Source: Actinomadura formosensis NBRC 14204 (lineage in GTDB: Bacteria; Actinomycetota; Actinomycetes; Streptosporangiales; Streptosporangiaceae). From it: DNA of 34,460 bases. The DNA lies in NCBI RefSeq assembly GCF_001552155.1, contig NZ_BCQQ01000079.1, positions 1 through 34,460 on the forward strand. The letters are read 5' to 3'. Of this stretch, positions 8,146 through 16,495 are shown in pieces. Numbering within the stretch: position 1 is the first letter of the stretch; each line of letters begins with the position of its first letter. A program made the translations under genes and the position numbers. A model generated the notes under the pieces. That model did not search any database. It was not told the DNA's origin and saw nothing but the letters and a program-made list of their open reading frames with translations.

Positions 8146-8173
8146 ACTGACTCGTCAGTCACTTCGCTACAGT
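8146..8173 (+). promoter_or_regulatory. Promoter/operator of the SDR-monooxygenase pair
   Basis: ACTGACTCGTCAGT (8146-8159) is a palindrome with 6-bp perfect arms and matches the core of the palindrome before the ABC-TetR operon (4524-4537) at 13 of 14 positions. A TACAGT -10-like hexamer follows at 8168-8173, so a bound repressor would cover the -35 region. The start codon of the SDR gene is 61 bases further on. Confidence 0.55.
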
Positions 8174-8234
8174 GAACCGAGTCGGATTCTGCCCATGCCG
8201 CCCACAGGGGTGCGAGCAGGTAGGGAGCGTGCGG

Positions 8235-9002
8235 ATGCGGACTGGTCTTGAGGGAAGGACGGCCCTGATCACCGGGGCGTCGCGGGGCATCGGGAAGGCG
8301 ATCGCGATGGCGTTCGCCGCCGAGGGCGCCAATGTGGTGATCTCGTCCCGCAGGCAGGAGGCGCTCGACGAGGTCGCGAAGGAGATCGGCGCGGCGCACC
8401 CCGGGGCGGGCGTGCTGGCGAAGGCGGCGCACGTGGGGGACGCCGAGCAGGCCGCCGCGTGCGTGGACGCGGCCGCCGCCGAGTTCGGCCGCCTCGACAT
8501 CCTGGTCAACAACGCCGGGACGAACCCCTACTTCGGCCCGATGGCCGACATCGAGCCCGCCGCCGCCGCGAAGATCGTCGAGATCAACCAGTTCGCGGTC
8601 GTCCAGTGGACGCGGCTCGCGCTGCGCGCGTCGCTCGCCGAGCACGGCGGCACCATCATCAACATCGCGTCGGTCGGCGGCCTGGTCACCGAGCACGGCA
8701 TCGGCTACTACAACGCCTCGAAGGCCGCGGTGATCCACCTGAGCCGGCAGTTCGCGATGGAGCTGGCGCCCAGGGTGCGGGTGAACTGCATCGCGCCCGG
8801 CCTGGTCAAGACGCACCTCGCCCGCGCGCTGTGGGAGAACAACGAGGCGGAGATCAGCAAGTACATGCCGCTCGGCCGCATCGGCGAGCCCGAGGACATC
8901 GCGAACGCGGCCGTGTTCCTCGCGGGCGACGCCTCGTCCTGGATGACGGGGCAGACCCTCGTCGTGGACGGCGGCGCCACCATCCGCCCGTCGATCGCCT
9001 AG
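8235..9002 (+). CDS. SDR family oxidoreductase (3-oxoacyl-ACP reductase FabG-like)
   Basis: 255 residues, the classical SDR length. Cofactor motif TGASRGIG (residues 14-21), structural NNAG near 93, catalytic Ser in NIASVGG, Tyr and Lys in YYNASKAA, then the usual RVNCIAPGLVKT and the C-terminal GQTLVVDGG. All catalytic residues are present. It reduces or oxidises a hydroxyl/keto group with NAD(P)(H); the substrate is unknown. ATG8235 is preferred because AGGGAG lies 7 bases upstream; an in-frame GTG at 8229 is possible. The next gene starts 8 bases after its stop, so they form an operon. Confidence 0.92.
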   Translation: MRTGLEGRTALITGASRGIGKAIAMAFAAEGANVVISSRRQEALDEVAKEIGAAHPGAGVLAKAAHVGDAEQAAACVDAAAAEFGRLDILVNNAGTNPYFGPMADIEPAAAAKIVEINQFAVVQWTRLALRASLAEHGGTIINIASVGGLVTEHGIGYYNASKAAVIHLSRQFAMELAPRVRVNCIAPGLVKTHLARALWENNEAEISKYMPLGRIGEPEDIANAAVFLAGDASSWMTGQTLVVDGGATIRPSIA

Positions 9003-9010
9003 GAGGCCGC

Positions 9011-9970
9011 ATGTCACGCTGGGGACTGACCATCCCGCTGGCCGGGCTGCCGCTGGCCGAGCACCGCGAGATCGTCGCCGGGCTGTCCGGGCTCGGCTAC
9101 ACCGACGCCTGGTCCGCCGAGACGAACGGGACCGACGCGTTCACCCCGCTGGCGCTCGCCTCCCAATGGGGCCCGGAACTGCGGCTCGGCCCCGCGATCG
9201 TGCCGGTCTACACGCGCGGGCCCGCGCTGCTCGCCCAGCACGCCGCGACGCTCGCCGGCCTCGCGCCCGGACGCTTCGTGCTCGGCATCGGCACCTCCTC
9301 CGACACGATCGTGGAGCGCTGGAACGCGATCCCGTTCCAGGAGCCGTACAAGCGCGTCCGTGACACGCTGCGGTTCCTGCGCAAGGCGCTCGCGGGGGAG
9401 AAGGTGAAGGAGGAGTACGACACCTTCGCCGTCAAGGGCTTCAAGCTGGACAACGCGCCCGCGACGCCGCCGCCGATCGTCCTCGCGGCGCTGCGCCCCG
9501 GCATGCTGCGGCTCGCCGCGCGGGAGGCCGACGGCGCGATCACGAACTGGCTGGCGCCGAAGGACGTCCGGACGGTCCGCGGCGCGCTGGGCGACGAGCC
9601 CGAGCTGATCGCGCGGCTGTTCGTCTGCCCGACGGCCGACGCGCGGGAGGCCCGCGCGATCGGCCGCTGGATGATCGCCGCGTACCTGACGGTCCCGGTC
9701 TACCGGGCCTTCCACGAGTGGCTCGGACGCGGCGAGGCGCTGCGCCCGATGAACGAGGCGTGGGCGGCCGGCGACCGGAAGAAGGCACTGGAGGTCATCC
9801 CGGACGAGGTCGTCGACGACCTGATCGTGCACGGTCCGCCCGAGGTGTGCCGGGCCCGCGTCCGCGAGTACGTGGACAGCGGGCTCACCACGCCCGTCCT
9901 CGCCATCGTGCCCGGTGGCGGTCTCTCGCAGGCGGCGGCGGTGCGGGCGCTGGCCCCGAACGCGGACTGA
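9011..9970 (+). CDS. LLM-class flavin/F420-dependent oxidoreductase
   Basis: 319 residues with the luciferase-like TIM-barrel pattern: GLTIPLAGLPLAEHREIVAGL at the start, LGPAIVPVYTRGPALLAQHAATL, then RFVLGIGTSSD and an insertion before PPIVLAALRPGMLRLAAREADG. The C-terminal GPPEVCRARVREYVDSGLTTPVL is typical of F420-dependent members in actinomycetes. It likely uses reduced F420 or FMN for a redox step on the same substrate as the SDR encoded 8 bases upstream. AGGAGG sits 4 bases before ATG9011. FMN versus F420 cannot be decided from the sequence. Confidence 0.88.
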   Translation: MSRWGLTIPLAGLPLAEHREIVAGLSGLGYTDAWSAETNGTDAFTPLALASQWGPELRLGPAIVPVYTRGPALLAQHAATLAGLAPGRFVLGIGTSSDTIVERWNAIPFQEPYKRVRDTLRFLRKALAGEKVKEEYDTFAVKGFKLDNAPATPPPIVLAALRPGMLRLAAREADGAITNWLAPKDVRTVRGALGDEPELIARLFVCPTADAREARAIGRWMIAAYLTVPVYRAFHEWLGRGEALRPMNEAWAAGDRKKALEVIPDEVVDDLIVHGPPEVCRARVREYVDSGLTTPVLAIVPGGGLSQAAAVRALAPNAD

Positions 9971-10065
9971 CACCTCGCGGTCACGTCTCGATGTTTGCCC
10001 GTCCGGCGAGCGGGGAGGGTGGGGCAGATCCGACACGCTAACGACAGAGACGTGAGGAGCTGATC

Positions 10066-10365
10066 GTGCTCACCCTGACCGACGGTGCCGTGCAGGTCAT
10101 ACGCACTGTGACCGCGAACCCGGAGCTTCCGCCCGAGACCGGCATCCGCATCGAGTCCGGGCTCGACGGCTCGGACGCCCTGCGGCTCTCGGTCGCCCCC
10201 GCGCCCGAGGCCGGCGACCAGATCGTCGAGGAGGAGGGCGCCAAGGTGTACCTGGAGCCCACGGTCGCCGAGATGCTCGACGACAAAACCCTCGACGCGC
10301 AGGTCGACCCGCAGGGCGACGTGGCGTTCACCATCGCCGAGGGGACCGGAGGGATCCCCACCTGA
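10066..10365 (+). CDS. HesB/IscA-like protein without cysteines
   Basis: 99 residues. The fold signature is that of the A-type Fe-S carrier family (LTLTDGAVQVIRTV, GIRIESG, EEEGAKVYLEPTVAEMLDDKTLDAQ), but the three Cys that hold the cluster in IscA/ErpA are all absent; the protein contains no Cys at all. It cannot carry a cluster in the usual way. Such Cys-free relatives are common in actinomycetes and their role is unknown. Start GTG10066 follows GTGAGGAGCTGATC. Transcribed alone, and closed by the hairpin at 10375-10412. Confidence 0.82.
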   Translation: MLTLTDGAVQVIRTVTANPELPPETGIRIESGLDGSDALRLSVAPAPEAGDQIVEEEGAKVYLEPTVAEMLDDKTLDAQVDPQGDVAFTIAEGTGGIPT

Positions 10366-10374
10366 CGTGAGGGA

Positions 10375-10412
10375 CGAAGCCGGGGCGCGCCGACCGGGCC
10401 GCCCCGGCTTCG
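10375..10412 (+). terminator. Intrinsic-terminator-like hairpin after the HesB-like gene
   Basis: Perfect 13-bp stem CGAAGCCGGGGCG / CGCCCCGGCTTCG with a 12-base loop, 9 bases after the stop. No U-run follows, which is usual for actinomycete terminators. It also lies before the end of the convergent small gene at 10458. Confidence 0.7.
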
Positions 10413-10457
10413 GCGTTCCGGACCTCGGTGCATGGCCGTGACGGGGCCGTGACGGTG

Positions 10458-10658
10458 TCAGCGCATGGCCATGACGACGGCGACCACGGCGAACACGAAC
10501 GCCGCCGCGGTGAGGATCATGAAGGCGCCGATCACCGCGCAGGCCACGCCGCGCGGCTGGTCGCGCCAGGTTCCGCGGCGTTCGCGCACCCGCCGGTCCG
10601 GTTCTTCCCGGGACGGCCGTCCCCCCTCCGGGGGGTCGGGCGAGGGCGGGGTCGTCAC
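10458..10658 (-). CDS. Small single-pass membrane protein (hypothetical)
   Basis: 66 residues from GTG10658. A hydrophilic, Arg/Pro/Glu-rich N-terminus (about 38 residues) is followed by one membrane helix, ACAVIGAFMILTAAAFVFAV and onward, to the C-terminus, ending VVMAMR. No family recognised. The ribosome binding site is weak (GGCGGG), so the start is uncertain. The frame remains open further upstream, but that extension is the antisense of the MBL-fold gene. Confidence 0.6.
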   Translation of the reverse strand: MTTPPSPDPPEGGRPSREEPDRRVRERRGTWRDQPRGVACAVIGAFMILTAAAFVFAVVAVVMAMR

Positions 10659-10766
10659 GCCCGCCAGTCTGGCAGACCGCTCACTTGGGGAAGGACGGAT
10701 GCGGGCCGGGGACGATGGGCCGGGGTGGTCGATGGGCCGCGGTGGCCGCCGTGAAAAAATCGTCGG

Positions 10767-11417
10767 ATGCGTCTCACCAAGCTCGGGCACGCATGTGTCC
10801 AGATCACCAGGGACGACCGCACGATCCTCATCGACCCCGGCACGTTCAGCGAGGCGTCCGGCGCGCTCGCCACCGCCGACGCGGTCCTGATCACCCACGA
10901 GCACTTCGACCACTTCGACGCCGACGCGCTCCGCGCCGCGATGGCCGCCCGCCCGGCCCTGGAGGTGTGGACGTCCCGCGCCGTCGCCGGGAACCTCGCC
11001 GACCTCGGCGGGCGCGTCCACCAGGTCGGACACGGCGACGCCGTCACCATCGCCGGCTTCGACGTCCACGTCTACGGCGAGGACCACGAGCTCATGCACC
11101 CCGACCTGCCGCCCGTCCCGAACGTCGGCTTCCTCGTGGACGGCGAAGTCTTCCACCCGGGCGACGCGCTGACCGTCCCGTCCGAGCCCGTCCCGACGCT
11201 GTGCCTGCCCGGCAACGCCCCCTGGATGCGCGCGCTCGACCTCTACACCTACACGCGCGAAGTCCGCCCAGAACGCGCCTTCGCCATCCACGACGGTCTC
11301 CTCAACGACATCGGCCTGAGCGTCATGGAGCGAGTCCTGACGAGCGCGGGCGAAGAACTGGGCAGGGAATTCCGCCGCCTGACCCCCGGTACCTCAGTAG
11401 AGCTGGCCACGAAGTGA
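10767..11417 (+). CDS. MBL-fold metal-dependent hydrolase (UlaG/RNase Z-like)
   Basis: 216 residues. The metal motif is ITHEHFDHFD (HxHxDH, residues about 43-52), preceded by LTKLGHACVQI and LIDPGTFSE, which are characteristic of the UlaG-like branch of the metallo-beta-lactamase fold. Further metal ligands are probably the His in VFHPGDAL and in FAIHDGLL. It should bind two metal ions and hydrolyse an ester, lactone or phosphodiester; the substrate is not visible. ATG10767 fits the family N-terminus, although no strong ribosome binding site is seen. Its stop overlaps the GTG of the HAD gene (GTGA, 11414-11417), so the two are translationally coupled. Confidence 0.88.
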   Translation: MRLTKLGHACVQITRDDRTILIDPGTFSEASGALATADAVLITHEHFDHFDADALRAAMAARPALEVWTSRAVAGNLADLGGRVHQVGHGDAVTIAGFDVHVYGEDHELMHPDLPPVPNVGFLVDGEVFHPGDALTVPSEPVPTLCLPGNAPWMRALDLYTYTREVRPERAFAIHDGLLNDIGLSVMERVLTSAGEELGREFRRLTPGTSVELATK

Positions 11418-12163
11418 ACCGATCCCCCCAGCACGCTGCTCCAGAGGCCGGGACCGCGGTACCGCCGGCGGCCGAGCCGCTGGACGGGGAGGGGCGCGTC
11501 GCCACTCCCCGCTCCATTCAGGCCGTGTTCTTCGACATCGGGGAAACCCTCATCAGCGAAGGCGAGATCTACGGGCGCTGGGCCGATTGGCTGGGTGTGC
11601 CCAGGCACACGTTCCTCACCAAGCTGGGCGCGCTGCTCGCGACCGGCGGCGACCACATGGACGTCTTGGAGTACTTCCGTCCGGGGTTCGACCTGGCCGA
11701 GGAGGAGCGGCGCCGCGCGGAGGCGGGCGTGCCGAACGGGTTCGGGCCGCAGGACCTGTATCCGGACGCGCGGGCGTGCCTGTCCGGACTGCGCGACCAG
11801 GGGCTCTACGTCGGGATCGCGGGCAACCAGCCGGTCGAGGCGGCCGCGCAGATGGCGGCGCTCGGCCTGGACGCGGACGTGGTCGGCATCTCCGACGTGT
11901 GGGGCGTCCGCAAGCCGTCCCACGAGTTCTTCGAGCGCTGCGCCCAGCTCGCGGACGCGCTGCCCGAGCACGTCCTGTACGTGGGGGACCGCATCGACAA
12001 CGACATCCGGCCCGCGCTGGAGTTCGGGATGCGGGTGGCCTTCCTGCGCCGCGGTCCCTGGGGGCACATCCAGGAGGACGACGACGCGCTCCGCGACTGC
12101 CTGTTCGTCCTGGACGACCTGGCCGGCCTCCCCAATCTCGTCGCCGAGCACAACGGCCCCTAA
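11414..12163 (+). CDS. HAD-family hydrolase
   Basis: 249 residues. After about 35 variable residues comes motif I FFDIGETLIS, with the nucleophile Asp but Gly where many phosphatases have the acid/base Asp (DxG in place of DxD). Motif II is in GIAGNQP, motif III Lys in VWGVRKPSHEFF, and motif IV in YVGDRIDNDI. A four-helix cap lies between. The DxG substitution is known in HAD dehalogenase-like and some phosphatase members, and lowers confidence in phosphatase activity. GTG11414 overlaps the MBL-fold stop by 4 bp. A hairpin at 12253-12272 may end the unit. Confidence 0.85.
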   Translation: MNRSPQHAAPEAGTAVPPAAEPLDGEGRVATPRSIQAVFFDIGETLISEGEIYGRWADWLGVPRHTFLTKLGALLATGGDHMDVLEYFRPGFDLAEEERRRAEAGVPNGFGPQDLYPDARACLSGLRDQGLYVGIAGNQPVEAAAQMAALGLDADVVGISDVWGVRKPSHEFFERCAQLADALPEHVLYVGDRIDNDIRPALEFGMRVAFLRRGPWGHIQEDDDALRDCLFVLDDLAGLPNLVAEHNGP

Positions 12164-12252
12164 GGGACGACCCCTAATCCCACGGTATGGGGAAAGGACA
12201 GGACCAATGGCGGATGTGAGGTGCTCTGTCCGGTTTGTAGCGTGAGGAACGT

Positions 12253-12272
12253 GGCCGCGGGAACCCGCGGCC
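12253..12272 (+). terminator. Hairpin downstream of the HAD gene
   Basis: GGCCGCGGG - AA - CCCGCGGCC, a perfect inverted repeat that would fold with about 7 pairs and a 6-base loop. It lies 90 bases after the HAD stop and 38 bases before the PspC-like start, without a U-run. Confidence 0.45.
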
Positions 12273-12309
12273 GTGTTCACCGCCCGACGAATCGGGGAGA
12301 GAGGATCCC

Positions 12310-12513
12310 ATGAACGGCCTTTACCGTCCGCGTGATGACCGGGTCATCGCGGGTGTCTGCGCCGGCCTCGCGCGCCGGTTCGGCATGACCCCGTGGACCG
12401 TCCGGCTCCTGTTCCTGCTGTCGTGCCTGCTCCCGGGGCCACAGTTCGTCGTCTACCTGGTGCTGTGGGTCATGATGCCGAACGAGGACCGCCACATGGC
12501 GGGGGTCCGCTAG
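12310..12513 (+). CDS. PspC-domain small membrane protein
   Basis: 67 residues, essentially a lone PspC domain: LYRPRDDRVIAGVCAGLARR, a short amphipathic stretch, and a membrane helix (LLFLLSCLLPGPQFVVYLVL) ending WVMMPNED, the family hallmark. In actinomycetes such proteins sit in the membrane and are linked to envelope stress or to sensor kinases. GGGAGAGAGGATCCC precedes ATG12310. It stands alone between the HAD gene and the helicase-like gene. Confidence 0.9.
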   Translation: MNGLYRPRDDRVIAGVCAGLARRFGMTPWTVRLLFLLSCLLPGPQFVVYLVLWVMMPNEDRHMAGVR

Positions 12514-12657
12514 CTCAAGATCACCGATTGTGCTCGACCGGGCCCGCCCTTGGGTGTTAGATCGGGGCACTACCATCGGACCTTTTCGCCGTCCGGGTCG
12601 CGGGGGACCGCGGGGGACGCAGGGGTCCGCCCCGCCGTGGGAAGGGAAGGAGCCGCG

Positions 12658-15600
12658 GTGCCTGACGAGGCCCGGGGTCCCGGCCGGCCCGGCCGGCCCG
12701 ACGACGGAGCCGCCGCGCGCGAGGCCGAGCACGCGGCCCGGCTGCTGGGGTACCTGCGCGACCTGGCGCGGGCCCGGCGGCGCCCGTCCCGGGACCTGGC
12801 CGACCACGACCACGTCCACTGGCTGGCCGATCTGCCCGGCGACGTCTACGTGGAGGCGGACGCCGGGCCCGGCGACGTCCTGTTCAGCGTCCCCGTCATC
12901 CCGCTCACGCCGCCCGTCGTGCTGGACGAGTTCGACGGGTGGCTCGCCCTCCGCAACTGGTACCGCATCCTGCGGGAGCTGTCCGGGCAGGAGGCCGTGC
13001 TGGCGACGGGCCTGCTGTCGTGGCGTCCGGCGGTCCACGACCATCTGCTGAGCACGCCCGTCCGGATCGTGGTGGACGACCGGACCGAGCGCATCGACGT
13101 CGTCCTCACCGGGCACACGAGCCTGCGCGACCGCGAACTGCTGTCCGGGCATCCGGGGTTCCGGCCCGCCCCCTGGCTCGCGGACGCGGTGCAGGCCGGG
13201 CAGGCGTTCGGGCTGAACCCCTCGGTCGGGGACGTTCTGCGCAAATGGAGCCAGGCCGCGCTCACCGGCCCCGCCGACTACCGCGAGGACTGGGCGCCCG
13301 ACACCGACACCTCCGCATCCAGCCCGCGCATCCGGCTCGCGCCCGCCCTCGTCGTCCGCCCGCCGGGCCGTGCCGCCACCGCCGACCATCACGCGAGGCT
13401 GCTGACCCTGCTGCCGCACGGTGTCCCGGACGGCCTGGCACGGCTCGTGTCACCGTCCAGGAAACCGCAGGTCATGCACATTCCGGAGCGGACGCCGGAC
13501 ACCGTCCCCGACCTGCTCGCCGGGCTCCTCGCCCGCGGGCACCGGGTGCTCGTCGCCACCTCCGGCCCGGCCGCGTCCGCCGCGCTCCGCGCCGCCCTCC
13601 CGCGCGGCCTGGCCACCCTGACGGCCATCGACCCGCCCACGGCGGCCCGGGTCCTGGAGGCGATCCGCGCCGCCGGAACCCCCGACCTGACCGCGCCGAC
13701 CGAGCGGGAGAAGGCCGCCGCCGAGCGCGTCGCCGACCTCACCGCACGCCTGCGCGCGGGCGCCGAGCAGCCCGAACGCCCACCCGACCGGCGCGCCGAG
13801 CCGCCCGAACTGTCGTGGCTGCCCGTCCGCCCGGACCTGCCGCCGGCTCCGCCGATCTCCCGCTCCGAGGCCGCGGAACTCGTCGTCCTCCTCGCCGAGG
13901 AGAGCCCGGAACGCAAGGCCCGCGCCAAGCAGCGGGACGTCGACCCGGGCGCGCTGCCGAGCGCCGCCTACGTCCACACCCTGATCGACGCGGAGGCCGC
14001 CGCCGCCGAACGGGCCGAACGCTCCAAGACGCTCCTGTCCGAGCGGCTGCTCGACAGCGACGCCACCCTCCTCGCCCGCCTGGACGGCGACGCGTCCATC
14101 GTCGCCGCCGCGCTCCACGACCTCGGCCTGGACGGCCATCCGGGCGGCTGGAACCCCGCCGACCTCGCCGTCCGCGCGTTCAGCGACGCCCTCGCCGAAC
14201 GCCGTCCGCTCATCTGGTCGCGCGTCGCGGAGATGACGTCCCGCGCCCGATGGGCCGAACGCGCCCTCACCGAACTCGGCGCCCACCGCATCGAACTGCC
14301 CGCCGACGCCGACCTGCGCGGCATGGCCGCCGCCGCCCAGGACCTTCGCGCCTACCTGGCCGACGGCGGCACCCTGAAACGCGGACCCCTCCGCCCCGCC
14401 GCCCAGCGCCAGGCCGAATCCCTCCTCGCCACCGTGACCGTGGACGGGGCCGTGCCCACCACGCCCGACCTGCTCGGCGTCCTCCACACCGACCTCATGG
14501 TGCGGATCACCTGCCGGGAACTCCAGTACGTGTGGGAGGCCGCCGGCATCTCCTTCCCCGCGGACCTCCCGCCCGCCGAACGCGTCGCCCGGTTCGTCCG
14601 CGCCCACGCCCGCCTCGCCCGCATCGGCGAGGCGATGCGCGCCGTCGACTCGACGCGCCAGATCCTCGGCCGGCACGGTATCGGCGTCCCGCTCGGCCAC
14701 CCCGTCCAGTGGCACGCCTACGCCGCCGCCCTCCGCAGCGCCCTGGAGAGCCTCGGTGTCGGCCGCGCCACCGCCGACCTCGACGCCCTCCGCGATTCGA
14801 TCGGCCCGGCCGGCGACGACGACCCCTCCGAACTGCGCGCCGCCGTGGCCGCCATCGACGCCCGCGACGCCGCCGCCTACGGCCGTGCCCTCGGCGCCCT
14901 GGCCGAGGCCCGCCGCGAACGCTCCCTGCAGATCCGCTGCGAGGAACTCCTCGCCCGTGTCCGCGCCGTCCACCCGGACCTCGCCAACCTCATGGTCGCC
15001 ACCGACGGCGACGAGTCCTGGCACGCCCGCACCCGCCACTGGGACGACGCCTGGGCCTGGGCCCGCCGCGCCGCCACCGCGGCCGCCCCGCCCCCGGCCG
15101 ACCGCCTGCGCGCCGAACTGGCCGCCGCCGAGGAGGAACTGCGCGCCGCCCGCGCCGACCTCACCACCGCCCGAGCCTGGACGACCGCCGCCGTCCTCGC
15201 CGACGTCCCCGCCTGGATCCTCCCGCTCTGGCGCATCCCGGACGCCCTTCCGCCGGCCCCGGACTCGTTCGACGTCGTCATCGTGGACGGCGAGCACGGG
15301 GCCGGCGCCGAGGCCCTCTTCATCCTGTGGCAGGCACCCCGGGCCATCTTGGTCGGCCCGGCCGGCCCGGAACTCCCGCCCCCCGAGGGCCCGCCCCCCA
15401 CCACCCGGCTCCCGGCCCACCTGCACGAGGCGATAACACCCACGGCCTCCCTTTTCGCGGCCCTGACCGGTCCTGCCGCGGACCACGACCGCCCTTCGGA
15501 CAAACCGGCCCCAAGCTCACCTCGCCCCGCCCAGCCGCGTCCGGAAGCGCCCGGTCCGGGCACCCCGGACGAGGAAGCGGACACTCCCGGCCCGGTGAGC

Positions 15601-16419
15601 CGCGAGCCGCGCGTCCCCAAACCGGCTACAGGCGCGGTGCAGCCGCAGCCCCCCGGGCCCGGCAGCCCGGGGGAGGACGCCTCCGGCCGCGGGCCGCGGA
15701 TTCCGGATCGGCGGCCGGGTGTCCCGCCTCGGCGGCTGGACGCCCCCCATATCCCCGGCTGGGAGCCGGGCGGGTCACCTCCCCGCCCCGGCGCCGGCGG
15801 GAACGGGGCCGGGGGTGAGCCGCCTGCGGCGCCCCGGCGTCCGGGAAGCGGCGAGCAGGGGGAGCGTGGCCCGGCGCAGAGAACGGGAGCCGCGAACGTT
15901 CCGCCGCGCAGGCTGGACGCGCCGCGGCTTGAGCCGCGCGGCCCCGAAGCGGGGCGGGAGACGCCGCCCGGGCGTGCGGAGGCGGGTCCGCCGCCACGGC
16001 GGCTGGACGCCGGGGGACAGGACCCGCGCCGTCCCGAAGCGGAGCGCAGGCCACCGGCCGCGCAGCCGGACATCCCCGCCGTCTGGGGCAGGCCCGGCTC
16101 CCGGCCGGAGCCGCCGCCCTCGCCCGAACCGGACGAGGCGCCACCCCGGCCCGAACCGGAGGAGGCGCCGGCGGGACCCGAACCGGAGGAGGCGCCGGCG
16201 GGGCCCGCGAAGGTCCGGCGCGGCCAGTCGATCGTCGGCTACAAGCGGTCCGAGCTCGTGGAGATCGTCGGGCACATCGCCGAGCGCGAGCCGGACCTCA
16301 CCGACGAGCAGCTCATCGAGCTGGTCGCGCGCCTTCTCGGCTGCCCGGAGGACGAGGCCCTCCTCGTCGGTGCCCGGCTCCGCTACGCCGTGACGGCGTA
16401 CCGGGAACAGCCCGAGTAA
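12658..16419 (+). CDS. Giant SF1-helicase-like protein with decayed ATPase motifs and Pro-rich tail
   Basis: 1253 residues from GTG12658 (AAGGAG 7 bases upstream). The layout resembles actinobacterial AAA/DNA2-NAM7-type helicases: a stretch before the Walker A position ends in LLARGHRVLVATSGPA (normally GxRVLVTA), and near residue 868 comes SFDVVIVDGEHG, then a segment ending ILVGPA, which aligns with the DEASQ/VVGD region. The expected P-loop GPPGTGKT is IPERTPDT (275-282), and DEAS is DGEH (877-880); the C-terminal RecA-like motor domain is missing. Residues about 410-850 are helical. Residues about 945-1175 are Pro/Arg/Glu-rich with three PPRRLDA repeats. A conserved-looking end (GYKRSELVEIVGHIAERE ... 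LVARLLGCPEDEALLVGAR) follows. It is probably a catalytically dead, scaffold-type relative; function unknown. Confidence 0.75.
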   Translation: MPDEARGPGRPGRPDDGAAAREAEHAARLLGYLRDLARARRRPSRDLADHDHVHWLADLPGDVYVEADAGPGDVLFSVPVIPLTPPVVLDEFDGWLALRNWYRILRELSGQEAVLATGLLSWRPAVHDHLLSTPVRIVVDDRTERIDVVLTGHTSLRDRELLSGHPGFRPAPWLADAVQAGQAFGLNPSVGDVLRKWSQAALTGPADYREDWAPDTDTSASSPRIRLAPALVVRPPGRAATADHHARLLTLLPHGVPDGLARLVSPSRKPQVMHIPERTPDTVPDLLAGLLARGHRVLVATSGPAASAALRAALPRGLATLTAIDPPTAARVLEAIRAAGTPDLTAPTEREKAAAERVADLTARLRAGAEQPERPPDRRAEPPELSWLPVRPDLPPAPPISRSEAAELVVLLAEESPERKARAKQRDVDPGALPSAAYVHTLIDAEAAAAERAERSKTLLSERLLDSDATLLARLDGDASIVAAALHDLGLDGHPGGWNPADLAVRAFSDALAERRPLIWSRVAEMTSRARWAERALTELGAHRIELPADADLRGMAAAAQDLRAYLADGGTLKRGPLRPAAQRQAESLLATVTVDGAVPTTPDLLGVLHTDLMVRITCRELQYVWEAAGISFPADLPPAERVARFVRAHARLARIGEAMRAVDSTRQILGRHGIGVPLGHPVQWHAYAAALRSALESLGVGRATADLDALRDSIGPAGDDDPSELRAAVAAIDARDAAAYGRALGALAEARRERSLQIRCEELLARVRAVHPDLANLMVATDGDESWHARTRHWDDAWAWARRAATAAAPPPADRLRAELAAAEEELRAARADLTTARAWTTAAVLADVPAWILPLWRIPDALPPAPDSFDVVIVDGEHGAGAEALFILWQAPRAILVGPAGPELPPPEGPPPTTRLPAHLHEAITPTASLFAALTGPAADHDRPSDKPAPSSPRPAQPRPEAPGPGTPDEEADTPGPVSREPRVPKPATGAVQPQPPGPGSPGEDASGRGPRIPDRRPGVPPRRLDAPHIPGWEPGGSPPRPGAGGNGAGGEPPAAPRRPGSGEQGERGPAQRTGAANVPPRRLDAPRLEPRGPEAGRETPPGRAEAGPPPRRLDAGGQDPRRPEAERRPPAAQPDIPAVWGRPGSRPEPPPSPEPDEAPPRPEPEEAPAGPEPEEAPAGPAKVRRGQSIVGYKRSELVEIVGHIAEREPDLTDEQLIELVARLLGCPEDEALLVGARLRYAVTAYREQPE
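16150..16203 (+). repeat. 27-bp tandem duplication inside the Pro-rich tail
   Basis: Two copies of a 27-bp unit (16150-16176 and 16177-16203) differing at the last base, each encoding PEPEEAPAG-type residues; a diverged half-copy precedes. It is in frame and probably arose by slippage. Confidence 0.8.
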
Positions 16420-16495
16420 CGGTCACCCGGCGGACTCGCGGTGTGCCCGATGGGCTTCATCGACCACAAGCGGGGCCCTGGCCCCGCGTCCTCGC

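Noticed and set aside
12939..15818. 959-codon plus-strand frame inside the helicase-like gene
   Set aside because: Out-of-frame shadow of the 12658-16419 gene, almost entirely Arg and Pro with no motif.
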